IMG/VR virus record: IMGVR_UViG_3300047319_001872
Location: 62,001-126,000 of that record
DNA: 64,000 nucleotides
Direction: 5' to 3' (one strand)
From: a virus
This document shows, piece after piece, positions 63,658-64,000 of the stretch. Position 1 is the stretch's first letter. Every line of letters starts with the position of its first letter. The translations under genes and the position numbers were made by a program. A model generated the notes under the pieces. That model was not told where the DNA came from. It worked only from the letters and a program-made list of their open reading frames with translations, and ran no database searches.

Positions 63658-64000
63658 TTAGACGACGTGCGTGCCTTCGACTTCCCGTGCAATACGGGCG
63701 CGCGTACGACGCTGCAGGGCTTCGATCGCGGCGTTGATGTGATCCAGTGCTTCCTGGTTTTCGTCACAGGCGAACTTGCCGTCCTGGAAACCTTGCAGGC
63801 GATGACCGCAGGCCGCGAGCACAGCTTCGAGCGTGACGCCGTTCTGACCGACCACCGGCACCACACCGTTCTGGAACAACAGGTGCAGCATCAGGCTTTG
63901 GCCAGCGTAGCCTTCTTCCAACACCGACGGATGCGTTTCCGCATTGAAGCCCGAGAAGACGTAGTAGTGATTCGCACCGCTGACTTCGTTGGCGTTATCG
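63658..64000 (-). CDS. Conserved phage protein (FQ.G...NG.T.E.L family), start outside window
   Basis: The frame is open to the window edge, giving at least 114 residues; a GTG at 63924 is probably internal. The sequence ANEVSGANHYYVFSGFN, then LFQNGVVPVVGQNGVTLEAV, LQGFQDGKFACDENQEALDH and LQRRTRARIAREVEGTHVV matches a small protein widespread in tailed phages and often mislabelled in databases; its real function is not known to me. The conserved Gly-x-Asn-Gly-Val and Phe-Gln-x-Gly motifs and final V-E-G-T are as in that family. Confidence 0.72.
   Translation of the reverse strand, partial: DNANEVSGANHYYVFSGFNAETHPSVLEEGYAGQSLMLHLLFQNGVVPVVGQNGVTLEAVLAACGHRLQGFQDGKFACDENQEALDHINAAIEALQRRTRARIAREVEGTHVV

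Noticed and set aside
1-64000. CRISPR arrays, insertion sequences, attachment sites
   Set aside because: No regularly spaced repeats, transposase genes or direct-repeat borders were seen.

Overview
The window is part of the genome of a tailed bacteriophage, very probably a jumbo myophage of a Gram-negative host. Genes are packed tightly on both strands and use GC-rich codons. I recognise virion genes (a large portal, a 734-residue major capsid protein, two tail fibres, several probable baseplate or tail proteins and three internal head proteins), replication and recombination enzymes, a lipoprotein/inner-membrane pair that looks like a spanin, and a tRNA cluster. The size and style of the capsid and portal genes, the small/hydrophobic-x-Glu cleavage motifs in head proteins, and a possible RNA polymerase beta-lobe-like protein near the capsid gene suggest a phiKZ-like or more distant giant-phage lineage. 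That placement is inference. The host cannot be named from the sequence.

Layout. 0-8.5 kb: end of an SbcC/gp46-type recombination ATPase, a Pro/Ala-rich protein, a virion protein on the opposite strand, then a tail-fibre cassette whose second fibre ends in an S74-type chaperone. 8.6-15.8 kb (minus): a CYTH-like protein with a long acidic tail, a membrane protein, the spanin-like pair, a RuvC-like resolvase and two probable virion proteins. 15.9-18.7 kb (plus): portal. 18.9-25.4 kb (minus): a P-loop protein, five tandem members of one small unknown family and four other unknowns. 25.6-34.0 kb (minus): structural or transcription-related proteins and the major capsid gene, followed by three terminators in a row. 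34.3-44.3 kb (plus): DnaB-like helicase, SNF2-type helicase, a probable ADP-ribosyltransferase, and three internal head proteins, one fused to a SMI1/KNR4 (SUKH) domain. 44.3-56.6 kb (minus): an AAA+ ATPase, large unknown proteins and many small genes, several of them paralogous pairs. 56.8-58.1 kb (minus): RNA locus. 58.1-64 kb (minus): small unknown genes, a DEDDh exonuclease and the start-less end of a common phage protein.

The most unusual part is the RNA locus. Only two of its members are ordinary tRNAs, Tyr(GTA) and Asn(GTT). The others keep acceptor, D and T arms but lose or replace the anticodon. One appears to be two complete tRNA bodies joined head to head through a single shared 5-bp anticodon helix, with no anticodon loop. 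Another carries a long hairpin rod instead of the anticodon loop. A role such as protecting against host anticodon nucleases is attractive but is only a hypothesis.

A second theme is regulatory. Most transcription units end in a GC-rich hairpin framed by CATA(A) on the left and TATG(CCG) on the right, so that many act as two-way terminators between convergent genes. A third theme is gene duplication: five copies of one family at 21-25 kb, three internal head proteins, two fibres and at least three small-gene pairs.
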